DNA of 64,000 nt from the NCBI RefSeq assembly GCF_037975245.1, contig NC_092562.1, positions 27,911,554 to 27,975,553 on the forward strand. Direction: 5' to 3'. The notes under the pieces were generated by a model, which searched no databases, was not told the DNA's origin, and saw nothing but the letters and a program-made list of their open reading frames with translations. Made by a program: the position numbers and the translations under genes. The DNA is from Apostichopus japonicus. Taxonomy: Eukaryota > Echinodermata > Holothuroidea > Aspidochirotida > Stichopodidae. Below are positions 1 to 14,600 of the stretch, in pieces. Within the stretch, counting starts at the first letter, position 1, and every line of letters starts with the position of its first letter.

Positions 1-9
1 ACAACCTCC

Positions 10-350
10 TTAAAGCCATTGAAGACCCGCCCCAAACCGCGTGCGGCCATCTGAAAAAGTTAACTTTCTGTTGCTTGCAAGTGAAGTTTTGTTCATGTCG
101 CTACAAAATGCAGACAGTATACCTGCTACCTGAGATGTCCATCGCTGTATCATTTGTATACTGTGCTGTGGGTATTGACCGCAGCTGTATATACTGACTG
201 TGCACTAGTGTCTAATTACCGACGGTAGCCAGCGGTGTGTGTGTATTTTCTGGGATCGAGGGTGGTGTTTAACCCTTCTGTTACACATCATTCGAAACTA
301 GGTCAAATTACCGGCATTAAACGTTTCTTTTTGCGCGAGTCTTCCTTTAA
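10..350 (-). mobile_element. TTAA-bounded MITE, copy 1
   Basis: About 340 bp, reverse orientation relative to copies at 16079-16450 and 62003-62375. The ends read TTAAAG..., with terminal inverted repeats containing GAAGACYCG, and TTAA at both borders (10-13 and 347-350). This suggests a TTAA target duplication of piggyBac type. No coding capacity. Internally it shares long matching blocks with the other two copies, for example the block around the TAATTAGACACTAGTG motif. Confidence 0.75.
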
Positions 351-2040
351 CGTCTGAAGCGGTGAAAACAGAACCGTCCATGTTGATGTCTGATTGAACA
401 CGTACTACAGCTAGTCGATTTGGCCATCTCATGAAATACAGAAAGGTAGTTTGGTGTGGATCATAGAATTAACTACTCAACATTCAAAAGAGGAACGAAT
501 ATGCGAGTTATTTTTTTCTTAAACGGATGTTCCAGCTTGTCACGTGACAGATTCTGTCTCAATCGTCCATTAAATATAGAATTAATTAAATTGATCTTCA
601 GGAAAATGATGTTTTATGCCTCTTACAGCTTCGCACCCATGGTGACCTGCCTCGTGAACCAGGTAACGCACTGCTGGCCTATTTATAATACGATCGGAAT
701 ATATACTGAATCGAAGTTGGTCGCCTATTATAATCTCATGTATGGATTGATGTGGGGGTAGAATATATTATATGCGCCCTCCATTTGATATAGACAAAGT
801 TGCAGAAAGTTTTGCAAAGTATACACCAGAGCCGTATATTTTGCAGGTGGCGCCCTCTATTTGGAGGAAACTTATTATCCACCCTGTGTGTTACTGTGAC
901 ATGTGACAGAGTCAGCCAATGAGAGTGCAAGGAACTGACAGATATCAATTTAATTTGACATATGCCGATTTCTTCCAGTCAGAATCCTAAAAATTAAATT
1001 GGCCAATGAAAACACGAGGAACTTTCATTTGTGAGCAAGACATCAGACGGTCGATTTCCCGTACACGTGACGGTCATGTTCGATATGTCGATTTCAGGAC
1101 TTATGGCACCCTGGTGACTATTTTCTTTAATTTGGTCAAAATTTATTCATGTTGCGCTTCGAGAGTGTAGAATGGCGGGTTGTAGGTCTACTAGCTCGTA
1201 ACCGCCCCGTATTTTAGTTGCCTCTCAAACCTACGGTGGCCCTAAATGGGCAGAGGACGGGCAGATCTACTGACGTGTTAGTATGACAAAGTATAAACAA
1301 AACTGTGTTTGTCGAGGTGGCGAAATTAACATATCTTGACGAAATTTGTCGACGAGATGCTGCGTTCCACTAAATTTGTCCACATGTCAAAATATGATAT
1401 TTGTCGACTGTACAAATTGACACTAACTGGACATCATGATCTAGTAGGCCTACAAATTGTCCAAAAAAGATGTTCTTGTGGCTGTTTACACTGATCTTGA
1501 CAATGCGTCAAAACATTGTTTTTTTTTTTTGAGTTTTTAAATTACATTAACATGATTTCTTGACAAAAATTATCAGTTATCGATTTGCTGCGTTACCCCA
1601 TTGAGCTATAAATGTCCAGTTAACTTGACAATATGCCGGGCCGAAATAATGATTGTTGTTGTGTCAACTATATATGAACATTACATTTTTATAAAAATTG
1701 TGAATTTGTCGAGTTGCTTTGTTAACCAACATTAACAACACGTTAAAATAGAATCACAAATCAAAGATATATGTTGTCTTATCAAGTTACGCTATGACAA
1801 AAAGTATCAAATTGTCGAAATGTCGCGCTACATACTAACACGATACGTCTACAATCTCATGTCCCTTCAGAACCACCGTACAAACCACACAATTGGTGCT
1901 AGGCACATTATGTATGTACGTAAGCATGTCGTCTGCTTCACAAAGTTCACAATCAAAGGCTAAAGTGAGATGTGCAGAAGTTACTTATGCAGGAAGATTT
2001 ATAAAGTAAAATCTATCGACATTTTTCGCATTGAAATAGA
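351..2040. other. 5' flank of ovoA, no gene seen
   Basis: No convincing coding region. 1290-1840 is enriched in TTGTCGA and TTGACA-like words with a recurrent TGCTGCGTT phrase, which looks like a heavily decayed tandem repeat. The ovoA promoter presumably lies near 1900-2050, but I see no clear TATA box. Confidence 0.4.
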
Positions 2041-2640
2041 CGATAAAACACTGATCAGTTTCGCTTTGGAGAGTCTCATCTTCACGGTGAGTAGAAAGGT
2101 ATTGGGTTTGCGATAAACAATAGCGTCGTCCAATTTGAAGTTATCCCTCGATTGTGCCTAACGTTACGCCTGTCTTCTATAGACGAAATATCAGGGAAGA
2201 AGTTAACGATAGTCTAGCGTTCAACTTTGCGTGGCAGTTTGATTATGAACGCTCTGAACTCAGTCTGATATGGCTCCTGTGAACGTACCCCAACTATACA
2301 TCTTTGCATAGCAATTTGGCCAATTTTCACAGCATCTGCAATATTAAGATTGAGTGAGGGTTAAACCTTGTGGGTAAGGAAGGCGGGAAAGGCATGTGAT
2401 GTAATGTTGGCAGTATTGCGCCGATGAGGCAACGAAAAAAACCCTATAAAAGCCTTAGGCTAGGCTATGCCTAAAAGTGTCAGGCATAGGTGTATTGTTG
2501 TAATCTATACTTTGCTTAGGCCTATATAACTATAATGAAGTGAACAATTTTTTTCTTTCAGAAAATAACCAACCAACAGCTTTGCATACATATAATCTAA
2601 CAAGCTTCAAAAACTTCCGTAGTCCTAGATCTACAAAAAT
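2041..2640 (+). other. ovoA: Probable ovoA 5' UTR exon end, first intron and leader
   Basis: A strong donor (TTCACG then gtgagt) lies at 2086/2087. An acceptor with a long T-rich tract (ttttttctttcag) ends at 2561. Exon 2562-2735 therefore carries 79 nt of leader before the ATG at 2641, and a non-coding first exon probably ends at 2086. Its 5' end cannot be placed by eye. Inferred from splice signals only. Confidence 0.5.
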
Positions 2641-5600
2641 ATGGCACAGAATGAGGAAGATCCACTTGGAATTCTTACTGGCCCATATGCACTCTCCTCT
2701 ATGACACCTCCAGATTTATCAAGCTGTTCTAAAGAGTAAGTATATGATATCTTAGTTAAATATCTTTTAAATTTTAATGTTAACATAGTTGGCCACAGTT
2801 TACAATTTTACATTTAAGAATGTAAAATTCAAGTGATAATTGGCTTGCAAAATTTCTAATATAAGAATTTGCTTCTGATGCAACTTTAAAGTTTGTTCTC
2901 CATTCAGAAATAGCTGATATACCTTTAGAGTACTTCTTAAAAATCGTACCTGATAATATTCGTATTAAAACAAAAGATGGTACCAGCTGTAACTGATTTG
3001 AGGTGCAGCAAGGAAATTTGACCTTCTTTCCACCCCTTGAAGTAGACTTGGTCATTAATACCATATTTATCAAAATTGTGCCACTAATTACAAAGATACT
3101 TGAATGAAAAATCAATTTGCATCCAATTTCATCAATTTGTAATCAAAATATGTGAAATATAGATGTGTATAATGTTGTTAATGAGATATTGCAAGGGCTA
3201 TAGATTTTTTTGTCAATTTTGATAACTTTCTTGGACAATGGATAACATTTTCCAGTTCTTAACTGTGTGTGTCATGATAATAATTGAACCCATCTTGCCA
3301 CAGTTGGTATTCAAATGTTGCTCTCGAGGCCGAGAATGACATTAAAAAATAGACAGGAAAATGTTCTCTTGCTCTCTGTATTATCTTTTCTTTATTTATT
3401 AATTCCTTTCTCTCTGAAGGTTTCTTTACTACTGCTAGTCACACCCTAAAATCTCAAAGATTGTTGACTTCTACTGTACTTAATTCCCAGTAAAACTCAG
3501 TAACATTCCAACCTCTAAACCATGGCTGGACAAAACCCTCATCTCACTTGACCCCCATGACCCCACCTGCCAGGCTTCAGTACACCCTGTAGCACTACTT
3601 CAGCTATACCCTCAAGATAAGCCCTAAGTGGAATATATCATACACCTACACACAAACTGGTTTACTTTTAAAGGCTAAAACTGTATACTGTATAAGAGTC
3701 TCTTGCCCGGAGGCTTGCAAAGGGGTAACAAAAAATGATTGGAAGATTATATATACTGTACTTTATTTATTTTTAACATTTAAAATAACTCCACCTGTCC
3801 AAATGTGGTCGTGCATTCTTGAGTACCCTATCTTGTAACAGTACGTATCATCAAATTCACTGCATTTACAACCACTGTACCATCATTAAAAGGAGGTAAT
3901 TGGAGATACAGTGCAGCATATAGCAACCTTTATGTTAAATAATACAAGATTAATCCAAATGACATTTATATATATAGTTAATTGTTTGTGATGAATGGGA
4001 GGCCCTAAGTGCCCGTGTAATAACTTGATCAGTTGACTAGCATGGTTAAATGGTACTGTCAAGTAATATAGCAGTCAGACATAAACCTTGCCAGAACAGA
4101 TCAAATTATACAAAAATTTATGATAGATCAATTCTGGATTGAACACAGGTCTTTTTGGAGGTCCAATTATGGAAAAAGTTTGTGTGGATGAAAACAAAAT
4201 TTTATTTATATATATTGCTACAGGGAATAAATTAAAAGGAGCTGGTGTAGTCCTGAATGTAAAACATACCACAGGTTATTACATAAGTGAAAGCATTCAT
4301 CCAAGTGAATTAAGTCAAAATTAACAAAACATGTAGAGATCTCCCAGTTGGATTAATGTTTTTCTTTTCAAAAGCTCTGTGTAATATCTATCTTAGAAAT
4401 TGTTGTGTGCATATGAAATTTAGTTATCAATCATATGTTACAAAACTTATATGGTTGTTTGATGAAGCAATAGATTTGCATAGACATTGCTATTATCCCT
4501 CATCAGCACTGTGTGAAAAATGAACATTAATTCCATTGTGTTCACCTGACCTGACCTACTGCTGAAATTGTTGTGTTGATATGCAAATTTTAATTATCAA
4601 GCATCTACAAAATTGTAGGCTAATACTTTTACTGTAGTTCTATACATATAGCAATATATATAGCTGATTAAATGTTGTGTATAGATTCTTGTTTGTATTT
4701 GCTGTCAAAGTGTTATAAAAGTACTACCATGCACAACCTCTACACAAAACTATGCCTGTACTATTTAAATACAGTGTTAACCTGCTGTGTTTACACATTC
4801 ATTATATAAGTTTTTGATTCATGAAGCAATATAAAGTGAAAGACACTGCTATGATCCCTCCTCAGCCCTGCATGAAACATTGAAATGAATGTCATAGTGT
4901 AAAGTATGTTCATTGTGTGCATCTCCCCTTGACCCTAACTGATTTGTTGCTATACATTTACAATTTAGGTAAATGGATATGTTGACTCTGTCAATAAATT
5001 TGTCTGGATCATACAGTATATTGTTGTAAGGCAAGTTCTTTGCACTGCAATTTGCTAATCTCATTTTAGAACATGAATGTGCAAAATGCAAAGTCATGAT
5101 GACACATCAATTCTTGACATTCTTAGATTAAAATGATTATGGACTGAAATCTGTCTTTGAAAGTTAGCTTATGTACAATTTCATGTTGACAAACAAGTCT
5201 AAAGTCCATTCAGTTAGCAGGATGTAGATCATATTCAAGATTTGTAAAGAAAAAATTAAGTTGTCAAACTTATAAGTTCTAAGCTCAAAGTTTTGCCTTT
5301 CAAATTCCAAATTTCTATATTAAAACTCAGAAGTTTTATTTTTAAACTCAAAATGACTGCTTTAATCGCAAAAGTTTGAATTTAATAAAAATAACAATTT
5401 TGACTCTAAAACCAAAATTTTGACTTCAAAAGCATATTTTTAAATTTCTTAATTTGTTTCTATTTTCTTTTCTTTTTTTGTTGAATTTTTAATATTGAAA
5501 TGTGACTTTATTTTTTCAAAAGTTTGAAATCGAACCTTTTCAAGTTTTTGGTGAAAATATTTGTTTAGACAGTTTTATATCAAAAGATCAACTTATAATT

Positions 5601-8600
5601 CTAACATTGGGACCTTTTGGGATCTTTTTATTATTGTACTATGTCCTTTATAACCCACTCTTAATTTAAAGCCAATCAAGTCATATCAATTTACACACTG
5701 ACTTCTTGAGGGTATATATCTGAAATATATTACATGGCTGTAATTAGCAATGATCTGAGACTGTGGGCTGGGGTTCCAGGAGTCAAAATCTATCAATGTT
5801 GATATTACCTGTATGTTAATTATTGATCTGAAATTATTTGAGAGGATTGTGGCACTCTTGCCCCCCCCCTCCCCCACAATGCTGGGGCCCAGTTATAATC
5901 AGCCCTGCCACTAGCTTAATGAATACTGTTACAGTACTAGTGTATCATATATATTCAGTGTTGTTGAGTTCCAATCACTGGCCTCTTCAAAAGAATGAAA
6001 AATCAATGTAAGAAAGTACAGTATTTCACAAAAAACTAACAAATTGAACATATATTGTACATACTTGTAAACTATAAAATGGAGATACAGTGTACACTAT
6101 AAAGATTGTGTGTATCTTTGTTTGTCGCTCAGCTAAAGCACAGAGAATTATTTAAAGCTCTAGAAATGATGTTGTCTTAACAGAGTATGTAGACCTGCAC
6201 AAGTAGTTTACTTTCATTTGATTCTTCATGTATCTCTCTTTCATTCTTTCTTTCATCGTTGTTTTGTCTTTTTGTATTTAACATACAGGGATGTTCTGGA
6301 GTACTTTGAAAATACTTACAGTCTCAACGAAAGCATTTTTACTATCTTGAAAAGTAAGTTCAATAGTAGTGGGAGAGGGAGTTCAACTTGAGATTGTTTG
6401 TGAGTAAGAATTTATATTTTAAAGCTTTAATAGTCATTTTGGTAAATATTGTGAATGAAAATTAAAGTACTAGCACATTTCAAACAGGTACAATAGTTGC
6501 TTCAGAGGAGAACCCCAAGGTTAAGAGAACCATAAAGTACTGGCACATCTCAAACAGGTACAATAGTGTACTCATGAGCTCTCCCAGAGATCCAAGTAGA
6601 ACCCGGCGCCATTGTGGAGATCCAGATCTTGAGAACCCACAACTCATTTGAATTCTTGGGCGCAGTTAGACAATGGTGATAGGCAAGATCCCTGCACATA
6701 CAAGTTACCGTACTTAGATAAAGGTCCTGCTTGCTCACATGTGCAGATATATTAGTGACATACTGTTACAACATTGTTGACAGGATGATATTAATTATGG
6801 TCTTTTCTTTTTTTTGGATCAGATTAAGTACTCTCATACAATCACCAGTAAATATAGACTCATAGGTTATTTTCTCAAGTTCTGATTGTTTGCCTCATTA
6901 GCATTAAAGGATAACTTTCAACAAAATCTTTCTCGATATGTCATAGTAAAATGTAAAAAAGTTGATTCCTAGTGATGTTTTGATAGCTGTTTGGTTTTCA
7001 AGAGTATGCAAAATTTCTGGAATGCTCTTTAAGACTTACTCGATGATGATGTCCTCAGTGCAGGCCTAAACGTATGTTTAAGCAATTCTTAACTTTAACG
7101 TTAACGAATTTGAAACATAACCTGTTCTTATAGGCGTATGAGCCCAATTTGATTTGGGGGGGCTGTGGACTTGGCAGAAAAATATTACCAAATTGTTTCG
7201 CGCTCTCCGCGCACATTCAACATGTTAATGTGCATATCAGGCATGTGTCGGTTATTACATCGAATGCCAATAACATACAATCATTTGCTGATTATTCCCC
7301 TTCCATATTGGTTATGAATGTTGGGAAAGTCGTTACAATAATATTGATCCTAATAATATCAGTTTAACCATTGAAAAACACATAGCAAATTACTTTTCTT
7401 TCAGTAGATGGCCGAAAAATTCTCAACATATTGCTCAAATTTTCACACAGATTTTGGTTTAGGGGGCTGCAGCCCCCCCCCTCAGCCCCCCGCCTCCTAC
7501 GCCTATAGGCGTAGGAGGCGGGGGGCTATGCCTGTTCTATGAACATCATATAAACAACAGAGTGTAAACCATTGCATGACATTTTGAACAATTTGTAATG
7601 CTTAGTAAAGAATGTTATTTGATTGGAACCATAGAAAGTAATATTTTCTATTGAGCTTTGTGTAATTGCATCTGAGGTACTGACCATGCAAATCAACTGT
7701 GTGTTGGGCTAAGTTACAGTCCTCTGCGGCCATTCTTAAAGGGTCATTTCTCAAAAATTAATATTGTTGTAGTAATATAACCTGGGCTGATAGCTGCAGT
7801 TGACAGTCTAAAACATATATGAAAAAATTATGGCTGTGAATACATTATTAATTAGGCCAGACCACCCTTCAACTTTTGCTCATTTTTCTGTGTGTTTCAC
7901 TTTGCTTTTGTTTTCTTTAATCTTGTAGACCATATGAGGTGCACTGCATCTATAGTTACTGTCATATTATTTATGCATTTCTTATTTTTGTGTGTTGTAA
8001 TTAGGTGAAGATGCTTTCTACAAAAGTCCAGACAGGCTGCGTCTACCTCTGATCTTCTATTTTGGTCATACAGCCAGTGTTTATATCAACAAGTTGATCT
8101 TGTCTAACTTGATAACGGTAAGACACAACTTCCTGCACCAAATTTGGTACCAGTCTTTTGTATGCAATATAAATATTCTCCAGAATGACCACTCTCCACA
8201 GCTTCCACTCACAGACGTAACGCCAGTTAAATTATCTTACCCGCCAGCTAATTTGTCTACCAACAAAGCTACTTTCATAGCCACTACGCCGATCCGGTCG
8301 CTCAGGACACAGTTACTCGCTCGGGATGGCACGTCCGATGGCCAGCACGATATCGATGAAGGACTTTCCTTATATGTTTTACATTAATTTTGTTTAATCG
8401 ATCACTCCCCTTTTCTATCTTTTTATCTGTCAGTGATCTGTGAGGGGGCATATGTAGCAGCGTAATTTGACACGGCTACTGTTTCTGTCAAGTGATAGCT
8501 CCCTCATTTACCCTTGTTGAATTGCTAGTTCGAAATTACACCACTTGGACTTTCGACTTCGACCGCTCAACACGACGAGCAACCAACTACTTTAATCGCC

Positions 8601-11600
8601 TACATTAATCGCCTTATTATTAATTTCGATCGAATAATTCTCATCAAGTTGGGAAATGTTCCTATCCGACAGCTATAGATATACTTTATTGGAACCGCAT
8701 TCCTTTATTTTGTTACATGAATTTTTAGTATTTTGTGAAGGATCTAAACATACTTTTAATTATGGATGGATCCTGTAATTCCTATTAAGTTATTTCACAA
8801 TGGACCGACCCGGTGGACTGGAGTTTAATTTTTTGCTGTGCTAAAGAAACTGGTGAGTAATAATTCTGTTTAAATTTGTTACCGCCAAATTAATTTGGCG
8901 GTTACAAATTTAAACAAAATTATTACTCACCAAATTGGTGACGCCGACGTGATCAGCTGGCATTAAAACTCTCTTTGCATTCACAATTTGAGCCACTAAC
9001 TATATATTCATTTCTATTTGACCCTTAATTAGCTAACTGATTTCGCATTTCGTTAGTTGGGGAAATTTGTCAACCTCGTAGGGCTCAATTATCTTATTCA
9101 CGCTAAGTTTCATGCTTCTACTATTTTTCGCTTTATTCGCTATTCGCAATGGATAATGGTAACACCACGCCCAGACCTGAAGCTCCTATGGCGTCAGTCA
9201 GTCTGAAGCTACCACCATTCGAAGCCTAACAGTTTGCCAAAATTTCAATCAAAACATTAAATGAAATGACACAGAATGACAGTTAAGAAAGTTACCCTTA
9301 ATATTTCCAAATGCATATCATTATGACAGTGATCAAATTATAAGCCGTATAACTGTAGCTGTCAAAAAGGACCAAGACTTCTACGGAAGGTTGCTCTTTA
9401 TTTATTCTGTCTCGTTTTCTTTGTTTACCTTTGTGTAAACTACAAATACAAAGCATACAAACAACTACATAGTGCACATTCGATGGAATTGTACACTGCT
9501 GAATCAAGTTTGTTTATTGTATAATGTTGTCAACACTGTATGATACGCCTACCTGGGGCCTCTCTTACAGTGTAGTTAGTGTTTTTGTCGTGGATAATTA
9601 TTAGTAGTCGCTTCTCGGACTTTTGGCTAAGATCATGTGTGGTATCCGTTCCCCTTCGAGGGGAATGGTGATACACACCTGACGATGATCACACAGTCAC
9701 AGTCTTGATGCAATAGAACTGGGGTTTAGAGCGGATCAGTCGTTCGGTCGTTTTCGTGCCCAGGTTCTTTCCTGGGTGACTTTTAAGTAATTATTAGTAG
9801 TCCTTTTAACATACAACAAGCTGCCTCATTTATGGTTAGCTTGTTTCTATCAGTGCATATATATCCGATGCTCAGTGAGGGCAGCACATGATACTGATAC
9901 CAATTCAAGACTATATGAACATTAAACATAGTGATCTGATTTTTCTTTTACTTATAATAAGCCATAATAATAATAATAAGCCATAAATATATTTAAAGCT
10001 TGTTGTAGATAAATGTCGTATTCATCAAATGTTTTCATACGAACTATAAAATTATGTTTCCATACTTTTTCTGATATTATCACCTTCTTATCACCTTATA
10101 TTATCACAATTATGATATTGTTTTTTCTTTCTCTGTTTCAGGAGAGAGTCAATTTTCAACTTGAAACTATCCTTGAGACAGGTGTCGATGAAATGAACTG
10201 GGATGATACTGTAAGTATACATATATGTAGATGATATGTTATATGTAAAATATAATTGATACATGTGCAGTATTTTTATGGGGAGTTACCCAGTGAGCAA
10301 AACCTAGCAGTCCTTTGGCAATAAGTGTCCGTTCTTCAGCTGTCATAGCGGCCACGGTGCCCACAGAGGACCACCCAAGGAATTCTGGCGATTAGTGTCA
10401 GCTCATCAGATGTCATAGCGGCCACGGTAGCCCACAGAGGACCATGCCAAAGTCCTCCGACGATTAGTGTCAGCTCATCAGCTGTCATAGCGGCCACGGT
10501 AGCCCACAGAGGACCATGCCAAGGTCCTCCGACGATAAGTGATGGCTCATTAGCTGTCATAACGGCCACGGTGCCGACAGAGGACCACCTAAAGTCCTCA
10601 TTGGACGGCTGTGGCCATGCTCTGCGTTGTGGAATTTTGTCATCACACCGCTGTCCGTTCCGCAGAGCGTTTCAATCTAAAGTTGCAATCACGTTTCTCT
10701 AGAAAGGCCCAAGCTTCATCAGCAAATTCAGCACCTCTGTGGCTGACTTTTATCTACATTCAATCGTAAGTATAGACTTTGGTAACATCACTTTATATTT
10801 CTTATCTAACAAATTACTAACTAATGGTCTGTAGTAAGATTTGAGGACTCATTAAGTTGACAGTCATGCTGCCATAAGTCAGGCCTCGCCGGTTATCGTT
10901 GAGACTTTAATACTGTACTTTATAGCTAGGCAACTTAACAGTTTGTTGGCTAGGCTACTATAAGACTTAGTGTTACGTATCAGTCTATAAGAGTTATAAC
11001 AGAATCTTTCCACCTTGCGGTACCGCCATGATGGGATGAATGAAGGCATATAGGACTTTAAACTAGCAGTGCTTACTCACTGCTAAATAGATTAATCAAA
11101 TTATGTATACCTGTCAATTTCTTCAACATGTGTTACAGAGATTTACGTATATTTTGAAAGGTTGATGAACAATTCTGAGCAATCGGTCAACATCGGCTTT
11201 GATAAGCCATGCAATGATGGCTTCTTCACAAGTTCCTGCTTGCAGGAGGATCTAAAATACATACATACAATTGATGTTCATTCAATGCTGTCTGCACAAG
11301 AATCCACATTGAGTTTCTAAGTACCTGCAGTAAATATGGGTAATATAATCATACTGCACACATAGTTAGAACACCATTCACACTGCAATGTGACGTGCAT
11401 CTTTGAGACATCATGTGTAGGCCTATATATACGTAAAACACTGTATAAGTCATATGGATTCTCGACACAACTATCCATGCAAAGCTTTCAAATAAAACTT
11501 TTTTTTTTTTTTAATTTAAGCTTTTTGGCTGAATTTAACTACGGGAGACATACAATAATATTATGAAGCTCTGATATCATTTAGAATGACTTGCAAATTG

Positions 11601-14600
11601 TACTGGAGTAAGACTAGATAATTCTGTCTGGTTTGCAAGAGGTCAAAGACCACATGAGCAATGTGTATCATTTAAGTACAGTTACATGTAGTGCTCCCTT
11701 CAGTTTTATCAGTCTGTGTTATAATCATAGTTATAGTAACCTTTGGGTTTATGATAAATTGTTGAAAACACTCATAGGATATGACTGGGTGGAGGTTAAA
11801 GGCTGTCCAGTTTGTTTATTACAGTATCTGTGATGCAGAGCTTATCATTCAAGGGATATAATACATCCCCAAGTAGTCTCTTGTTTGTATTAATTAAATG
11901 AACTTCAAATAGCACTTGATCTGGTTGTTATCTGTTTAATGATCTGTTTGTTATCACATACAGACTATACACATATTTGATCCTTGATAAAGCATAATTT
12001 GCAAGTCATCCAAGTATCTCCTGGGTTTATACTTTCTGTAATGTTTATTCCTATTTATTATTTACAGCTACAGAATGTAATGTCAACAGTTTATTTTGGG
12101 GGAGGGGGGGGCAGGTTCTGTCAAGTGAAGGAAACCTATTGTATATGTGAGCCAATGTAAAGAGAGGAAGTACTTTCCTTAAGAAAAATGACGGGCAAAT
12201 TCGAATTGGACAAAAATTGAGCTTTGTGATATATATGAGGAACAGACTTAAAGATCTGTGAATTTGACTGCCCAGCCACTTTAGTTGAATAACTACAGCT
12301 GTTTAATGCAGCATTTTGCGTCCTTTTCTATGATTTTTCTCAACCTCACTGACTCCACTATGCCATAACGACATACATAACTAGCTTATCTATTTAAATC
12401 TTACTTCAAATGGTGGCATAATAGTCGAAAAATTTGCAACTTTCAACTTTGTTTTTGTCAAGATATTTTCCGTTGGGATCCAAATAAACCTAGCCCATAA
12501 TATGAATATTTAAACAGTACGAACGTCATTGACCAAAACGTAATACAACACCATGCTTGATTTGTGTACAGTCTATATGGCAGTTGTACCAGGGAGTTCC
12601 ATAACAACTCCCTGGTTGTACCAACGCAAAGTCTTGAATCTATATTTAGCAACGGCTCATAACTAAACCTGCATCTCTGATTGGTTGAATTCAAACTAGT
12701 GGGTTTGGGGAACTGTATGCGATTAATTTTAAATGTGGAATTTGTCGTGGACACTTTTCTCATTATCTGCAAATATCCTTAATTACTCGCCAATTAACGT
12801 TGTTGGCAGGGAAAAACTTGGCTAATACTTTAGTTTGCTGTTTTGTGATTGATATGTAAAAAACTCGATGGACATGTCAAAAAAGTAGAAAACGGCGACC
12901 AAACGCAAAATGCTGCATTAAAGAGCCTTATAGTTTTATAAAATTGAAAGTGATATAGAAATATAACATCATGGACCTGACAGCACAAATGTTTTATAGT
13001 CTACAAAATATTTAAATAAATTTTGTGCCTATTAAGTCATTCATCAGAGGTGTTCAATTAACTAATAAGGCTGATTGCCCAGCAAGATAAATTGATGAAA
13101 AACAACCATATTGGTGTAATACGTTGTAAATCCACATTCTTGGACAACCTCTGACAGACCTGTACGTTAACCATATTCAAGCGATAATATGTTGCCCTGT
13201 ACCAGTACCAGATATGACTTCAACTCAGGCAATACCTCAAAAACAGTTTTCCAATGGGTTTGTTTTTCTAATTAACATTACTTCATTTAATATTGTTACG
13301 AGGGCCCATTGTAGCCTAACGCTAGTCACCGCTAGTGAGGAACCTAATGTTATAATATAGAAAGTATTTGAAATTGCCTACGTGATAAATCAATATTTGA
13401 GAAATTAGGTCGGGTTACCGTGTCAGAATGTTATAATACACGATTGTTCTGGTATATTCCTTATGATGAGATGCTGGTCACGGGTTAACGTCGGTTTACG
13501 TGAAACGCGTGTAAGCTGTGCACACATTTTCGTGGATTCTCTGGAATGTTCCCGAGATATGCAAAGGACTTCCAAGAATGGAGAAACTGGGTCAAGTTTT
13601 TACTCAGGTGTATCGAGAAAGATCTAGATGATTCTTGACCTGGCGAATCGTATAAAAACCCGCCCAGATCGGAGAGTTTCTCAGTTTCTGAACGAATACA
13701 AGCGACGACACATATTATACCATTCTACTATATATCGTCAGTGCTCAACTGCCAGTAGTTTCTGAAGGATTGAGATATCGATACCAAGATTGATTCTACA
13801 CTTCCATTCAGAAGTTTGAAGAGGACTTTGCTGTAAAACTACAGTTTATCAGTCTTTATTTCGGAGAAAGTGAAGAATTTCTGTCTCCGTTGAGGAAGTT
13901 CGTTACGCCAGGAGTTGGTGGCTATAAAGCTGATTTTTGGACTGACTCTGGTAATATTTAGTCGGCGAGAAGTTCGACTTGTGCTTCACTTGATTGTGGC
14001 TGGAAGTCCGTCTTCTATTTTGGAGCATCGTCGGAAAGAAGGTGACTGCTGTTTCTGGGATTGCGAGAAACTTCATCGAGGACCAGTGAATTTCGCGGTA
14101 CAACGGACCGAGAATCGTCGTCATCAAGGTCGTGACCGCTGAGGGATATCGCTGTTGGAAGAGACCAGAGTGTTTTAAAGTGTATCCTAACTTGTTAAGT
14201 TTGTGAGTAATTTTCTATATATTTGTAATTACCACTTTTTGTTGTTGGTTCAAACTCCATTGTTCAATATAGTTTACGTTCTCATTCAAATTCTCTAGAC
14301 TCAATTTGTCTGTGTTCCTTACGGAAACGAACCCAGGCTTGTGTCTCGTTAAAATTAATTATCGAGACCTCTTGCGTTCCAACGTAACAATGTTAGTACA
14401 CTGGTACCAGCTAGATATAAAAGCGTCAGTTCATTAACCACCAATATAAATAGGGAAAAAACGATCATTTCTATATTTAACCCAGCTCAACCTGTAACAT
14501 TATGATGATTGAGTGTGAGGTCAATGGGCCCAGCTGTGCACTTTATGCCTAGTAGTAATAGAGCTGATAGTTGCAAACAACCTGTTTTAATGATTGGGAA

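Noticed and set aside
9610-9787. Functional U2 snRNA gene
   Set aside because: Similarity stops after about 40 nt; no Sm site or downstream U2 domains, and flanking target duplications show retroposition.
12587-12614. Small inverted repeat around CCAGGGAGTT
   Set aside because: Short arms, common by chance in this composition; not followed up. The similar one at 15590-15610 is likewise left out.
13903-14142. Overlapping 74-75 codon frames on both strands
   Set aside because: Inside the solo LTR at 13294-14389.
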